Positions 25,456 to 33,998 of a stretch of DNA of 64,000 nt are shown in pieces. The notes below the pieces were generated by a model, which saw nothing but the letters and a program-made list of their open reading frames with translations, was not told where the DNA came from and searched no databases. A program made the translations under genes and the position numbers. Source of the stretch: an uncultured Lachnospiraceae bacterium. Its GTDB lineage: Bacteria; Bacillota; Clostridia; Lachnospirales; Lachnospiraceae. The stretch covers positions 1-64,000 of the forward strand of contig CATLHM010000009.1 of NCBI GenBank assembly GCA_949949005.1. The letters run 5' to 3'. Each line of letters starts with the position of its first letter. The first letter of the stretch is position 1.

Positions 25456-26367
25456 ATGCAGAAAAATGACGGAAAGAAGAATATAAAAATTAAATATCGT
25501 AAAAGTGAAGTGATATCGGGTTATCTGTTCATTTTGCCCAGTGCCATTTTATTTTTGACTTTTATGATTATTCCGATCTTTATGGGATTTTATATTTCCA
25601 TGACGAATTATGACGGTTTTAAAACCATGGATTTTATCGGTATTAAGAACTATGCGGATATGTTTAAGGACAGTTATTTTACCATATCCCTGAAAAATAA
25701 TGTGATTTACGCAGTGGCAACGGTCCCGGGGACAATTGTATTATCACTGCTGCTTGCGGTTGCCGTGAATAAGGGACTGAAGGGATCAAGTTTTTTCAAG
25801 ACAGTGTTCTTTTTCCCATATATAACCTCCAATGTGGCAGTGGGTATTATCTGGTCTTTACTTTTTAACCCGAACAATGGGCCGATCAACAATTTCTTAA
25901 GAGGAATCGGCATTTCATCACCGCCGGACTGGCTGCTTTCCACTAAGTGGGCGCTTCCCGCTATTATCGTAGTTTCGATCTGGAAAAGTGCCGGTTACTA
26001 CATGATTATCTTTTTGGCAGGATTGCAGGCGATCTCAAAGGAATTGTATGAGGCTGCGGATGTGGATGGCGCCGGAGGCCTGACTAAGTTTTTCAGGATT
26101 ACACTGCCCCTGTTATCGCCCACCACATTCCTGGTTGTGATTCTCATGACAATCAGCTCTTTCCAGGTATTTGACCTGATTAATGTTATGACGGAAGGAG
26201 GGCCTGGACGGGCGACTAATGTGTTGGTTTACCGCATTTACCAGGAAGGCTTTAAATACATGCATTTCGGCTATGCATCCGCCATGGCATACTTCCTGTT
26301 CTTTGTGATTTTGATTATCACAATTATACAGTTTATCGGGCAGAAAAAATGGGTTACCTATCAATAA
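25456..26367 (+). CDS. Sugar ABC transporter permease, MalF/UgpA type
   Basis: The product has 303 residues from ATG 25456, with GGGGA about 7 bp upstream. Six membrane spans begin at VISGYLFILPSAILFLTFMI. The EAA loop that contacts the ATPase is YEAADVDGAGGLTKFFRITL near residue 200. It has the short periplasmic loops of oligosaccharide CUT1 permeases rather than the long MalF loop. It forms a heterodimer with the next gene's product. No ATP-binding subunit is encoded in the locus, so an MsmX-like multitask ATPase elsewhere is inferred. Confidence 0.9.
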   Translation: MQKNDGKKNIKIKYRKSEVISGYLFILPSAILFLTFMIIPIFMGFYISMTNYDGFKTMDFIGIKNYADMFKDSYFTISLKNNVIYAVATVPGTIVLSLLLAVAVNKGLKGSSFFKTVFFFPYITSNVAVGIIWSLLFNPNNGPINNFLRGIGISSPPDWLLSTKWALPAIIVVSIWKSAGYYMIIFLAGLQAISKELYEAADVDGAGGLTKFFRITLPLLSPTTFLVVILMTISSFQVFDLINVMTEGGPGRATNVLVYRIYQEGFKYMHFGYASAMAYFLFFVILIITIIQFIGQKKWVTYQ

Positions 26368-26382
26368 AGGAGGACTGATACT

Positions 26383-27216
26383 ATGAAAAAGAACAAGACA
26401 CATTTAATATCAAATGGAATACTGATCATCGTCCTTCTGGCAGTTGCTTTTAGTATGATGGTGCCTTTTTTGTGGATGATTACCTCATCCTTCAAGAATA
26501 ATAATGAAATTTTTCTCTATCCTATCCGGTGGATTCCGGAGCCCATCCGGTTGAAAAATTATGTGGAAGTGTGGACAAAGATTCCGTTTTTCAAGTATTT
26601 CAGAAACACGTTTTTGTATTCGATTACCGTTACCGTAGGGCAGATTATCACCTGCTCCATGGCGGCTTATGCCTTTGCCAAGCTGCGCTTTCCAGGGAAA
26701 AATTTCATATTTATGATTTATCTGGCAACCATGATGGTACCCTGGCATGCGGTTATGATTCCTCAGTTTATGATTAATAAGCGGCTTGGCTTCTACAATA
26801 CGCCCTGGTCAATTATTATCATGAATCTGGTGAGTGTATTTGGTATTTTCCTGATGCGGCAGGCCATGGCAGGAATACCTGACGATCTGTGCGAAGCAGC
26901 AAGAATTGACGGATGCAGGGAATTTGGGATTTTTTCCAAGGTGGTATTTCCTCTGTGTACGCCTTCTCTGGCAACATTGGTGGTATTTCAGTTTACCTTT
27001 ATGTGGAATGACTATCTGGCACCCATGATTTATCTGGATAACGATGATTATAAGACGATCCAGTTGGGACTTGCCAGTTTCCGTTCCCAATATAATACGG
27101 ACTATGGGCTGATCATGGCGGGTACAGTGTGTTCCCTGATTCCCATTTTGATTGTCTATATTTGCGCCCAGAAGTATCTGATAGAGGGCGTGGCTTTTTC
27201 AGGATTGAAGGGTTAA
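26383..27216 (+). CDS. Sugar ABC transporter permease, MalG/UgpE type
   Basis: The product has 277 residues, with AAAGGAGG before the ATG and starting 15 bp after the first permease. Six spans are visible: LIIVLLAVAFSMMVPFLWMI opens the chain, and the EAA loop is CEAARIDGCREFGIFSKVVF. The C-terminus YLIEGVAFSGLKG is typical for the MalG side of CUT1 transporters. It pairs with the preceding permease in the membrane. The glycosidase gene starts 62 bp downstream, so import and cleavage are probably co-transcribed. Confidence 0.9.
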   Translation: MKKNKTHLISNGILIIVLLAVAFSMMVPFLWMITSSFKNNNEIFLYPIRWIPEPIRLKNYVEVWTKIPFFKYFRNTFLYSITVTVGQIITCSMAAYAFAKLRFPGKNFIFMIYLATMMVPWHAVMIPQFMINKRLGFYNTPWSIIIMNLVSVFGIFLMRQAMAGIPDDLCEAARIDGCREFGIFSKVVFPLCTPSLATLVVFQFTFMWNDYLAPMIYLDNDDYKTIQLGLASFRSQYNTDYGLIMAGTVCSLIPILIVYICAQKYLIEGVAFSGLKG

Positions 27217-27278
27217 GGCTGGAAGGAGGGCGTTCACCGGCTACAGCTATGTGGGCGCCCCCAGAAAAAGGGGTTATC

Positions 27279-29903
27279 ATGGAAATACAGTTAAACGGCG
27301 AATGGAAAGTGAGGTATCTGTCTTTTGGAGCCGAGCTTGGAGAAATATTGGAAAAGGATTTTGTACCGGAGGGATGGCTGTCGGCACAGATACCGGAGGA
27401 TATTCATGTAACACTGCGAAGGGCCGGTTTATTGCGGGGGCATACCTATAATAAAGATCCGGAGGAAGAACGTTGGGTAGAGGAATGCGATTGGATCTAT
27501 TATCGGGCTTTTATGGCACCGCCGGATTTTGGCGGAAATCAGATTGAGTTGATATGTGAGGGATTGGACACTTTTTGTGATCTTTATCTAAACGGTGTAT
27601 GGATTGGCAGTGGGGAGAATATGCATCGCCGCTACATATATTTTGTGAAGGGTGTGTTATTGCCGGGAAAGAGGAATGTGTTGGTGATCCGCTTCCAATC
27701 TCCAATCCGAGCGGTAGAGAAGGCAGAGCAAAAAGGAATTTTTTCTATTACCACAAGCGACCGGATATTGGCCAGGAAAGCACAGATGAATTATTCCTGG
27801 GATTTCTGTGGCCGGATAGTGACAACAGGTATCTGGAAAGGGATTACCTTAGTGGGTAGATCGGAAGCATCAATTTCTAATTGGTATTTGTACACAAACG
27901 AAATTCACAGGCAGAGGGAAGAAGCAGTGTGGGCAAGGCTCTCTCTGTCAGTTCCCATAGATTGGTCGGCTTGCGACCATCCGCAAAAAGAGAGGTATCA
28001 GGTGGAGGTTGGATTGGCAGAACCCGGGGAACACGAGGTTTTTCGCCAGAGGTTTTCCATTCGAGAAGCACAGGAGCTTACGCTTACGGTGGAGCATCCA
28101 AGATTGTGGTGGCCCAGGCCGTACGGAGAGCAGCCACTGTATCAGCTTGATCTATCACTATACAGAGATGGTGAGCTTTTGGAAAAATGCAGTCATTTTT
28201 TTGGTATTCGGACCGTGGAGCTGTTACGGGAACCCCAGCCGGACGGTGAGGGTTTTCAGTTTGCGGTGAACGGGAGAAAGCTTTTTATCCGGGGAGCTAA
28301 TTGGGTGCCGATTAAGGCTGTGTACACGGAGATTTCCAATCAGGATTATGAGAATTATCTGGAGGATGCTGTCCGGGGAAACCTAAGTATGCTGCGTATC
28401 TGGGGCGGAGGAATTTACGAAAGCATCCGGATGTTTGAGCTTTGTGATAGGCTTGGAATTCTCATCTGGAGTGATTTCATGTTGGCTTGTGGAATTTATC
28501 CCCAGAGTGAGGCCTTTCTGGAAAACGTGGGCAGGGAGGCACAGGATGCAGTACTGCGGTACCGTAATTACACCTGTCTGGCAATCTGGTCAGGGGATAA
28601 TGAGAATGGTCAGGCATACGGGTGGGCAGGACGGCAGTATGAGTTTGAAAAGGATAAAATAGGAAATAAGGTTATTCGAGAGATATGTGAGGATTTGGAT
28701 CCTGAACGTTACTACATTCCTACGTCCCCTTGCTCCCCATCACCGGAAAAAAGAGGTGGGGATGACCCTTCTTCACAGCATCAGGGCGATCAGCATCTTT
28801 ATATAATGTCAGCAGATAAAGGGATATCTGCTGATCGGGACTATGGAAGGGAATATTATAAACGTATTCTCGGATATCGTCCCCGTTTTGTGAGCGAATT
28901 TGGGTTTGTGGGAATGCCGGATAAGGATACTTTTTACCGATTTAATTTCCGACGGGAACAATTGCGTTACCCGGAAGAGATGGTGAAATTTCTGCCATCC
29001 TGTAAAAAATATTTGGATAATGACGATTTTGACAAGGCGATAATCTATACGCAGATGTTTCACGCACAGGCGTTGAAGTACTGGATTGAATATTTTCGGA
29101 GCCTGAAGGGAATATGCAACGGCACTTTGTATTGGAAATTTAATGATCCTCTGGCGGACTGCCCGGTAGGCGGCATTTTTCCATCCCATATGTGCGCTGT
29201 TGATATGTATGGTAATTTTAAGATGAGCTATTTTGTGACCAAAAGGGCTTATGAGGATTTTTTGGTTGCAGGTATTGAGCGGGAGGATGGAATTGCTTTT
29301 TATGGAATCAATGAGACTTTGAAGGAGAAGAAGGGTACATTTACGTGGCAGCGTCTTGATTTTGACGGGCAGATTTATAAGGAAGAGACGCAGCCCGTGA
29401 TCGTGCCGTCCGATAGCGCGATCTGCCTGAAATTCCGATCAGAAGACGAAATATGGGACGGACTGGACGTGGAAGAGAGAAAAGCATTGTATGCCCGGCA
29501 GTATGTGCGGATGGAATTTATTGGAGAGGACATCAGGACTGAAAACCGTATTTTCTTTTTGGATCTTGACGAGAATGACAGGATGGAGCTTGGAGACAGG
29601 GGACTTTGTGCGGTACAGGCACAGCGAAGTGGGAATAAGCTTCGTATCATATTGAAAGCCAGGCGTTTTGCCCGATCGGTACGTCTGTTCATGCCGGATA
29701 AAAGAGTTTTTTACAGTGACAATTATTTTGATATGGATGCAGGGAGTAGAAAGGTCATTGAAATCGAAGCGGCTATTGAGAGCAGGACAAAAGGCGAGGG
29801 GGAAGATTCTGCCTTTGATGGCAGTCAGATACTTCTGATTGAGGCAGTAAATGCCAGTAAAATTGGAATTCCCGTGGACGAAATGGAAGTGGCTGATATT
29901 TAA
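27279..29903 (+). CDS. GH2 beta-mannosidase-like glycosidase
   Basis: The product has 874 residues from ATG 27279 (AAAGGGG upstream); an open frame runs further back without a start signal. The N-terminal jelly-roll domain of GH2 (LNGEWKVRYLSFG) is followed by immunoglobulin-like domains and a barrel. The barrel holds IWGGGIYES, the acid/base Glu in CLAIWSGDNENGQ and the nucleophile Glu in PRFVSEFGFVGMP. The W-S-G-x-N-E pattern and overall length fit beta-mannosidases better than beta-galactosidases or glucuronidases. There is no signal peptide, so it acts in the cytoplasm on imported oligosaccharides. The exact sugar is inferred from family resemblance. Confidence 0.85.
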   Translation: MEIQLNGEWKVRYLSFGAELGEILEKDFVPEGWLSAQIPEDIHVTLRRAGLLRGHTYNKDPEEERWVEECDWIYYRAFMAPPDFGGNQIELICEGLDTFCDLYLNGVWIGSGENMHRRYIYFVKGVLLPGKRNVLVIRFQSPIRAVEKAEQKGIFSITTSDRILARKAQMNYSWDFCGRIVTTGIWKGITLVGRSEASISNWYLYTNEIHRQREEAVWARLSLSVPIDWSACDHPQKERYQVEVGLAEPGEHEVFRQRFSIREAQELTLTVEHPRLWWPRPYGEQPLYQLDLSLYRDGELLEKCSHFFGIRTVELLREPQPDGEGFQFAVNGRKLFIRGANWVPIKAVYTEISNQDYENYLEDAVRGNLSMLRIWGGGIYESIRMFELCDRLGILIWSDFMLACGIYPQSEAFLENVGREAQDAVLRYRNYTCLAIWSGDNENGQAYGWAGRQYEFEKDKIGNKVIREICEDLDPERYYIPTSPCSPSPEKRGGDDPSSQHQGDQHLYIMSADKGISADRDYGREYYKRILGYRPRFVSEFGFVGMPDKDTFYRFNFRREQLRYPEEMVKFLPSCKKYLDNDDFDKAIIYTQMFHAQALKYWIEYFRSLKGICNGTLYWKFNDPLADCPVGGIFPSHMCAVDMYGNFKMSYFVTKRAYEDFLVAGIEREDGIAFYGINETLKEKKGTFTWQRLDFDGQIYKEETQPVIVPSDSAICLKFRSEDEIWDGLDVEERKALYARQYVRMEFIGEDIRTENRIFFLDLDENDRMELGDRGLCAVQAQRSGNKLRIILKARRFARSVRLFMPDKRVFYSDNYFDMDAGSRKVIEIEAAIESRTKGEGEDSAFDGSQILLIEAVNASKIGIPVDEMEVADI

Positions 29904-29946
29904 AAAGGAAAGACATGGGTAAGCTCATGGCATACGAGGTGTAACA

Positions 29947-31890
29947 ATGAAAATAGGGGTGGACTATTATCCGGAGCATTGGGATGAGGCGCTTTGGGAG
30001 CAGGATGCGGATTTAATGAAAAGAAGCGGAGTGGAGCTGGTGCGGATGGCAGAGTTTGCATGGAGCGTAATGGAACCGCAGGAGGGAGAATATGATTTTT
30101 CCTGGTTGGATAAAGCGCTTGCTCTGTTCCAGGAAAGGGAAATTCAGGTGATCCTGTGTACGCCTACGAACTGTCCGCCTCTGTGGCTTTATGAGAAGTA
30201 CCCGGAAGCTTTGCAGGTTGGACGAGACGGAAAAAGGATGAAACCGGCAGTGCGGGGCCATCGATGCTATAATTCTCCTGTGTACCGCAGGTATACGGAA
30301 AAAATTGTCCGAAAAATGGGTGAACATTACAGGAATGCCACCAATGTGGCGGCATGGCAGATTGATAACGAGGTAGATTCCCCATACTGCTGTTGCGAAG
30401 TCTGTGCCGGAAAGTTCCGGGAATGGCTGAAAGAAAAATATGGTTCTCTGGAAGCAGTTAATAAGGCTTATCATAATGAGGTATGGAGCGGAAGCTATTC
30501 CGGATGGCAGCAGATTTATCCGCCTCTTGGAGGCTGGCCGATAACACAGTATAATCCAGCCTATATGTTGGATTACCAGCGATTTATGTCCGAGAGTACG
30601 GTAGAGTATGTGCAGTTTCAGTTGAGACTCCTGCGGGAATACTTTCCCCGGATACCCATTACCACGAACACCTATTTCAGCGGTTCTATGACAGATTTTT
30701 ATGATTTATTTGAAGAGTTGGATTTTTGCTCTTATGACAATTATCCAACCACAGTTCTTCCCGAGGAGGGGTATTATTCCCATGCATTTCACCTGGATTT
30801 GATTCGGGGAGTAAAGCGCAAAAAATTTTGGATTATGGAACAGCTCAGCGGAGCTACCGGATGCTGGATGAAGATGGGGCCGACAGTAAGGCCTGGTATG
30901 CTAAAGGGGTATGCATTACAGGCCTTTGCCCACGGAGCGGAGGCTGTGCTTCATTTCCGGTTTCGTACAGCGGTGGGAGGCGCGGAAATGTTCTGGCATG
31001 GACTAATTGACCATAGCAATGTACCGGGCAGACGCTATGCGGAGTTTGAAGATTTGTGCCGGACGGTGCAGGGCTTGTCCTATATAGACAAAACCAGGAT
31101 AAATGCAAAAGTGGCGTTGCTATGCGGTTTTGACAGTGAATATGCCTTTAAGCTGCAATTACAGACGGAGGGCATTTACTATTTTGAACAGATGCAGGCC
31201 TTTCACAATGCATTTTCCCATTATGGGGTAAATGTGGATATTATCTCTCAGGAAGAAGAGCTTGAGGGATACCGCATTGTGGTTGCGCCAACGATGTATG
31301 TCCGTTCCCAAAAGGCAGTGGAGCAGTTGCATCGTTTTGCCAGGGAGGGCGGTATTGTGCTGCTTACAGCGCGCAGCGGAGTTAAGGATGAAAATAATAA
31401 TTGCATCATGCAGCCGCTTCCCAGAGACTATAGAGATATGACAGGTTGTTGGGTGGAAGAGTACGATGCCATCGGAAATAGAAAAATTATGGTGGAAATG
31501 GACGGGGAAAATTACCAGGGGACACACTGGTGTGACATTCTGCATTTGGAAAGTGCCGAAGCGTTAGGGGTATATGGTGAGGACTTTTATGCAGGAAAAC
31601 CAGCGGCAACACGAAATGCTTATGGAAAGGGAACGGTATACTATATAGGGACAGTAGGACTGCCGGCGTTGTGCCGAAAGTTGGCAGAACAGACATTGCA
31701 ATTGGCAGAACTTCCTTATTACAAAGATATTCCTGAACGGGTGGAGATTACGGTACGGGAAGGAGAGGAGGGATGCTTTATCTTTGTATTCAATAATGAT
31801 GATGCCGAAAAAGATTTCCTCTTTGAGGGAGGGCGGATCAAATTGAAGCCTTTTGAAATGAAGGTAGTTGGAGGAAAGCAGAATGAATAA
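29947..31890 (+). CDS. GH42 beta-galactosidase-like enzyme
   Basis: The product has 647 residues. The GH42 start GVDYYPEHWDEALWEQDADL is followed by LVRMAEFAWSVMEP. The acid/base Glu lies in AAWQIDNEVDSPYCC, with a Cys cluster (CCCEVC) that binds zinc in many GH42 enzymes, and the nucleophile Glu in KFWIMEQLSGATG. A beta-galactosidase trimerisation domain and a small C-terminal beta domain follow. It has no signal peptide and is therefore cytoplasmic. It starts 43 bp after the GH2 gene and ends inside the stub of a former GH43 gene, so the operon once was longer. Confidence 0.9.
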   Translation: MKIGVDYYPEHWDEALWEQDADLMKRSGVELVRMAEFAWSVMEPQEGEYDFSWLDKALALFQEREIQVILCTPTNCPPLWLYEKYPEALQVGRDGKRMKPAVRGHRCYNSPVYRRYTEKIVRKMGEHYRNATNVAAWQIDNEVDSPYCCCEVCAGKFREWLKEKYGSLEAVNKAYHNEVWSGSYSGWQQIYPPLGGWPITQYNPAYMLDYQRFMSESTVEYVQFQLRLLREYFPRIPITTNTYFSGSMTDFYDLFEELDFCSYDNYPTTVLPEEGYYSHAFHLDLIRGVKRKKFWIMEQLSGATGCWMKMGPTVRPGMLKGYALQAFAHGAEAVLHFRFRTAVGGAEMFWHGLIDHSNVPGRRYAEFEDLCRTVQGLSYIDKTRINAKVALLCGFDSEYAFKLQLQTEGIYYFEQMQAFHNAFSHYGVNVDIISQEEELEGYRIVVAPTMYVRSQKAVEQLHRFAREGGIVLLTARSGVKDENNNCIMQPLPRDYRDMTGCWVEEYDAIGNRKIMVEMDGENYQGTHWCDILHLESAEALGVYGEDFYAGKPAATRNAYGKGTVYYIGTVGLPALCRKLAEQTLQLAELPYYKDIPERVEITVREGEEGCFIFVFNNDDAEKDFLFEGGRIKLKPFEMKVVGGKQNE

Positions 31891-31927
31891 GCAGGTTTAT
31901 AATCCGTATTTACCGTCGTTTGAGTAG
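31883..31927 (+). pseudogene. First codons of a lost GH43-like gene
   Basis: ATG 31883 overlaps the GH42 stop and opens MNKQVYNPYLPSFE, then a TAG stop, then IPD in the same frame. From memory, clostridial GH43 enzymes begin with the pattern QVYNPYLPSFEYIPDGEP, so TAG stands where a Tyr codon is expected. Nothing of the rest of a GH43 gene follows; a hairpin and the convergent exporter gene come next. It is best read as the truncated end of the operon. Confidence 0.5.
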
Positions 31928-31956
31928 ATACCGGACAGGGAACATGAAAATTATGC

Positions 31957-31989
31957 ATCAAGACCATCGGCCTGGCCGGTGGCCTTGAT
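31957..31989. terminator. Terminator-like hairpin between convergent operons
   Basis: A stem of about 14 pairs (ATCAAG/CTTGAT outside, CCA/TGG in the middle, CGG/CCG inside) has one mismatch and one wobble. It lies between the glycosidase operon and the convergent ABC exporter. The plus side lacks a T-run; on the minus side ATTTTC follows, so it may serve the exporter operon better. Confidence 0.5.
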
Positions 31990-32006
31990 GATATATGGAT
32001 AGTTTC

Positions 32007-33998
32007 TTACCCCTGCTCCACCAACTGCAGTTCATAGAGCCGTTTGTACAGCCCGTCCTTTGCCAGCAGTTCCTGATGGGAGCCTGATTCCCGGATCCGG
32101 CCTTTATGCATGACCATGATCTTATCCGCGTGCTGGATGGTGGAAAGGCGGTGGGCCACCATGATGGTGGTGCGGCCTTCCATCAGGCTTTCCAGAGCGT
32201 GGGTGATCAGGCTCTCTGTCTCCGTGTCGATATTGGCAGTGGCCTCGTCCAACACCAGAATCGTCGGCTTGTAGGCAAGGGTTCTGGCAAAGGAGAGGAG
32301 CTGGCGCTGTCCGGCGGAGAGGGTGCTGCCCCGTTCCGTGACAGGGGCGTCGTAGCCGCCGGGCATTTTTTCGATAAAGGTATCCGCATGCACCGTCCGG
32401 GCCGCCGAGCGGATCTCGTCATCGGTGATGGAGGGATTGCCCAGAGAGATGTTGCCCTTAATATCTCCTGTAAAAAGGAACACGTCCTGCTGTACCTGCC
32501 CGATGGCCCTTCGCAGCACATCTGTGTGAATTTCCCGGATATTCACGCCGTCGATCAGGATTTCCCCCTTCTGAATATCATAATAGCGTCCGATCAGATT
32601 CAGGATGGAGGTTTTTCCTGCCCCTGTGGCTCCTACAAAGGCCGCTTTCTCCCCGGGACGGATCACGAAGCTCACGTCCTTCAAAATATAATCCTCCTCT
32701 GTGGGCTCCTTTTCGTAGGAAAACCAAACGTGGCGAAACTCGATCCGCCCCTGAATCTCTGCCTCCACCGGCTGGGGAGGATTTGTGATTTGGGGCTTTT
32801 CATCCAGAATGGAAAAGACTTTCTGGGCGGAGGCAAGGGAGGACTGGAGGGTGCCGAACTGCTCCGCCAGCTCCTGGATAGGCTCGAAAAAGCTGCCGAT
32901 GTAGGTGATGAAGATAAACAGGGTTCCCAGAGAGAGGCTTCCCTTTAATACGGAGGAACCGCCGGCTCCGATCACCAGCACCATGGCAAGGATGGAGACC
33001 AGGTAGATGGAGGGGCGGAAGATGGCAAAGGTCATGACCTCCCGCCAGTTGGCCTGGTAGAGCTCCTGGGATTTCTGGCAAAAGGCCTCATATTTTTCCT
33101 TTTCCCGGGCAAAAATCTGAATCAGCCGCATACCGGAGATATGCTCGGATAAAAAGGTGTTGATGTCCGTGATTTTGTTGCGGGTAATCTGATAAGCCTT
33201 GCGGGAAAGATGGCGGAACAGGAAGGTAAGCACCGTCACCACCGGAAGCAGGGCAAAGGACACCAGCGCCATGGTAACGTTGATGGAAAGCATGACCACG
33301 GCATAGCCGATGATCTTCACCACGTTTTTAAAGAGTTTTACCAAAATAGAGGAAAAAAGCTCGTTCACCGCCTCCGTGTCGTTGGAAACCCGGGTCACCA
33401 GCTTGCCCACCGGGGTAGTGTTGAAAAAGCTCAGAGAAAGGCTGTGGATATGGCCGAACACTTCCTTTCTCATTTCATAGATAATGCTCTGCCCCATTTT
33501 CTGGAGCATCCAGGTATCCAAAGCATTTAAGACGAATCCCAAAAGCAGCATACCGAGATAAAGGAGAGCGGCGGTAAGGATGCCGGTAAAGTCGTAGCGG
33601 CGAAGAGCCGACAGTGCTTCTTTTTCCAGAGGAACGGCCCCTTCCTTTACATATTGGGACAGGATTTCCGGGGAGGCCCCTTCCAACAGGGCGCACTCAT
33701 CCCTGCTTATATTTTCTGCCATGTAGTACCCATCCTGCCAGAGAAAAATCTGATAAAACTGCGACGCTTTGTCCGGATCAAATTCCCGTGTGAGCCACAG
33801 GTTTTTATAGGCCACAGCGCCGGGGCTGTTTTCTGCGGTCACGGCATAGGGGTGATAATAGCCGTTAATATGGTCGTCAATGGCATTTCCTATAATGATA
33901 GGGCGGTAGAGCTCCACCACGATGATGAAGAGCACCAGCAGGGTGGCAAGGGCCATCGTCTTTTTGTGTGGGTTTAAATAGGTAAGCAGCCGTTTCAC
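32007..33998 (-). CDS. ABC exporter half-transporter, BmrD/YheH type
   Basis: The product has 663 residues: six membrane spans followed by an ATPase domain with P-loop GATGAGKTS, signature LSAGQRQLL, Walker B ILVLDEATANID (canonical catalytic Glu) and H-loop AHRLST. An extra soluble segment of about 85 residues lies between the first two spans, as in BmrD of Bacillus. Its start overlaps the stop of the partner gene by 4 bp. Heterodimeric exporters of this type expel drugs or other amphiphiles; here one site is canonical and the partner's is degenerate. Signature LSAGQ instead of LSGGQ is a small oddity shared with the BmrD group. Confidence 0.85.
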   Translation of the reverse strand: MKRLLTYLNPHKKTMALATLLVLFIIVVELYRPIIIGNAIDDHINGYYHPYAVTAENSPGAVAYKNLWLTREFDPDKASQFYQIFLWQDGYYMAENISRDECALLEGASPEILSQYVKEGAVPLEKEALSALRRYDFTGILTAALLYLGMLLLGFVLNALDTWMLQKMGQSIIYEMRKEVFGHIHSLSLSFFNTTPVGKLVTRVSNDTEAVNELFSSILVKLFKNVVKIIGYAVVMLSINVTMALVSFALLPVVTVLTFLFRHLSRKAYQITRNKITDINTFLSEHISGMRLIQIFAREKEKYEAFCQKSQELYQANWREVMTFAIFRPSIYLVSILAMVLVIGAGGSSVLKGSLSLGTLFIFITYIGSFFEPIQELAEQFGTLQSSLASAQKVFSILDEKPQITNPPQPVEAEIQGRIEFRHVWFSYEKEPTEEDYILKDVSFVIRPGEKAAFVGATGAGKTSILNLIGRYYDIQKGEILIDGVNIREIHTDVLRRAIGQVQQDVFLFTGDIKGNISLGNPSITDDEIRSAARTVHADTFIEKMPGGYDAPVTERGSTLSAGQRQLLSFARTLAYKPTILVLDEATANIDTETESLITHALESLMEGRTTIMVAHRLSTIQHADKIMVMHKGRIRESGSHQELLAKDGLYKRLYELQLVEQG

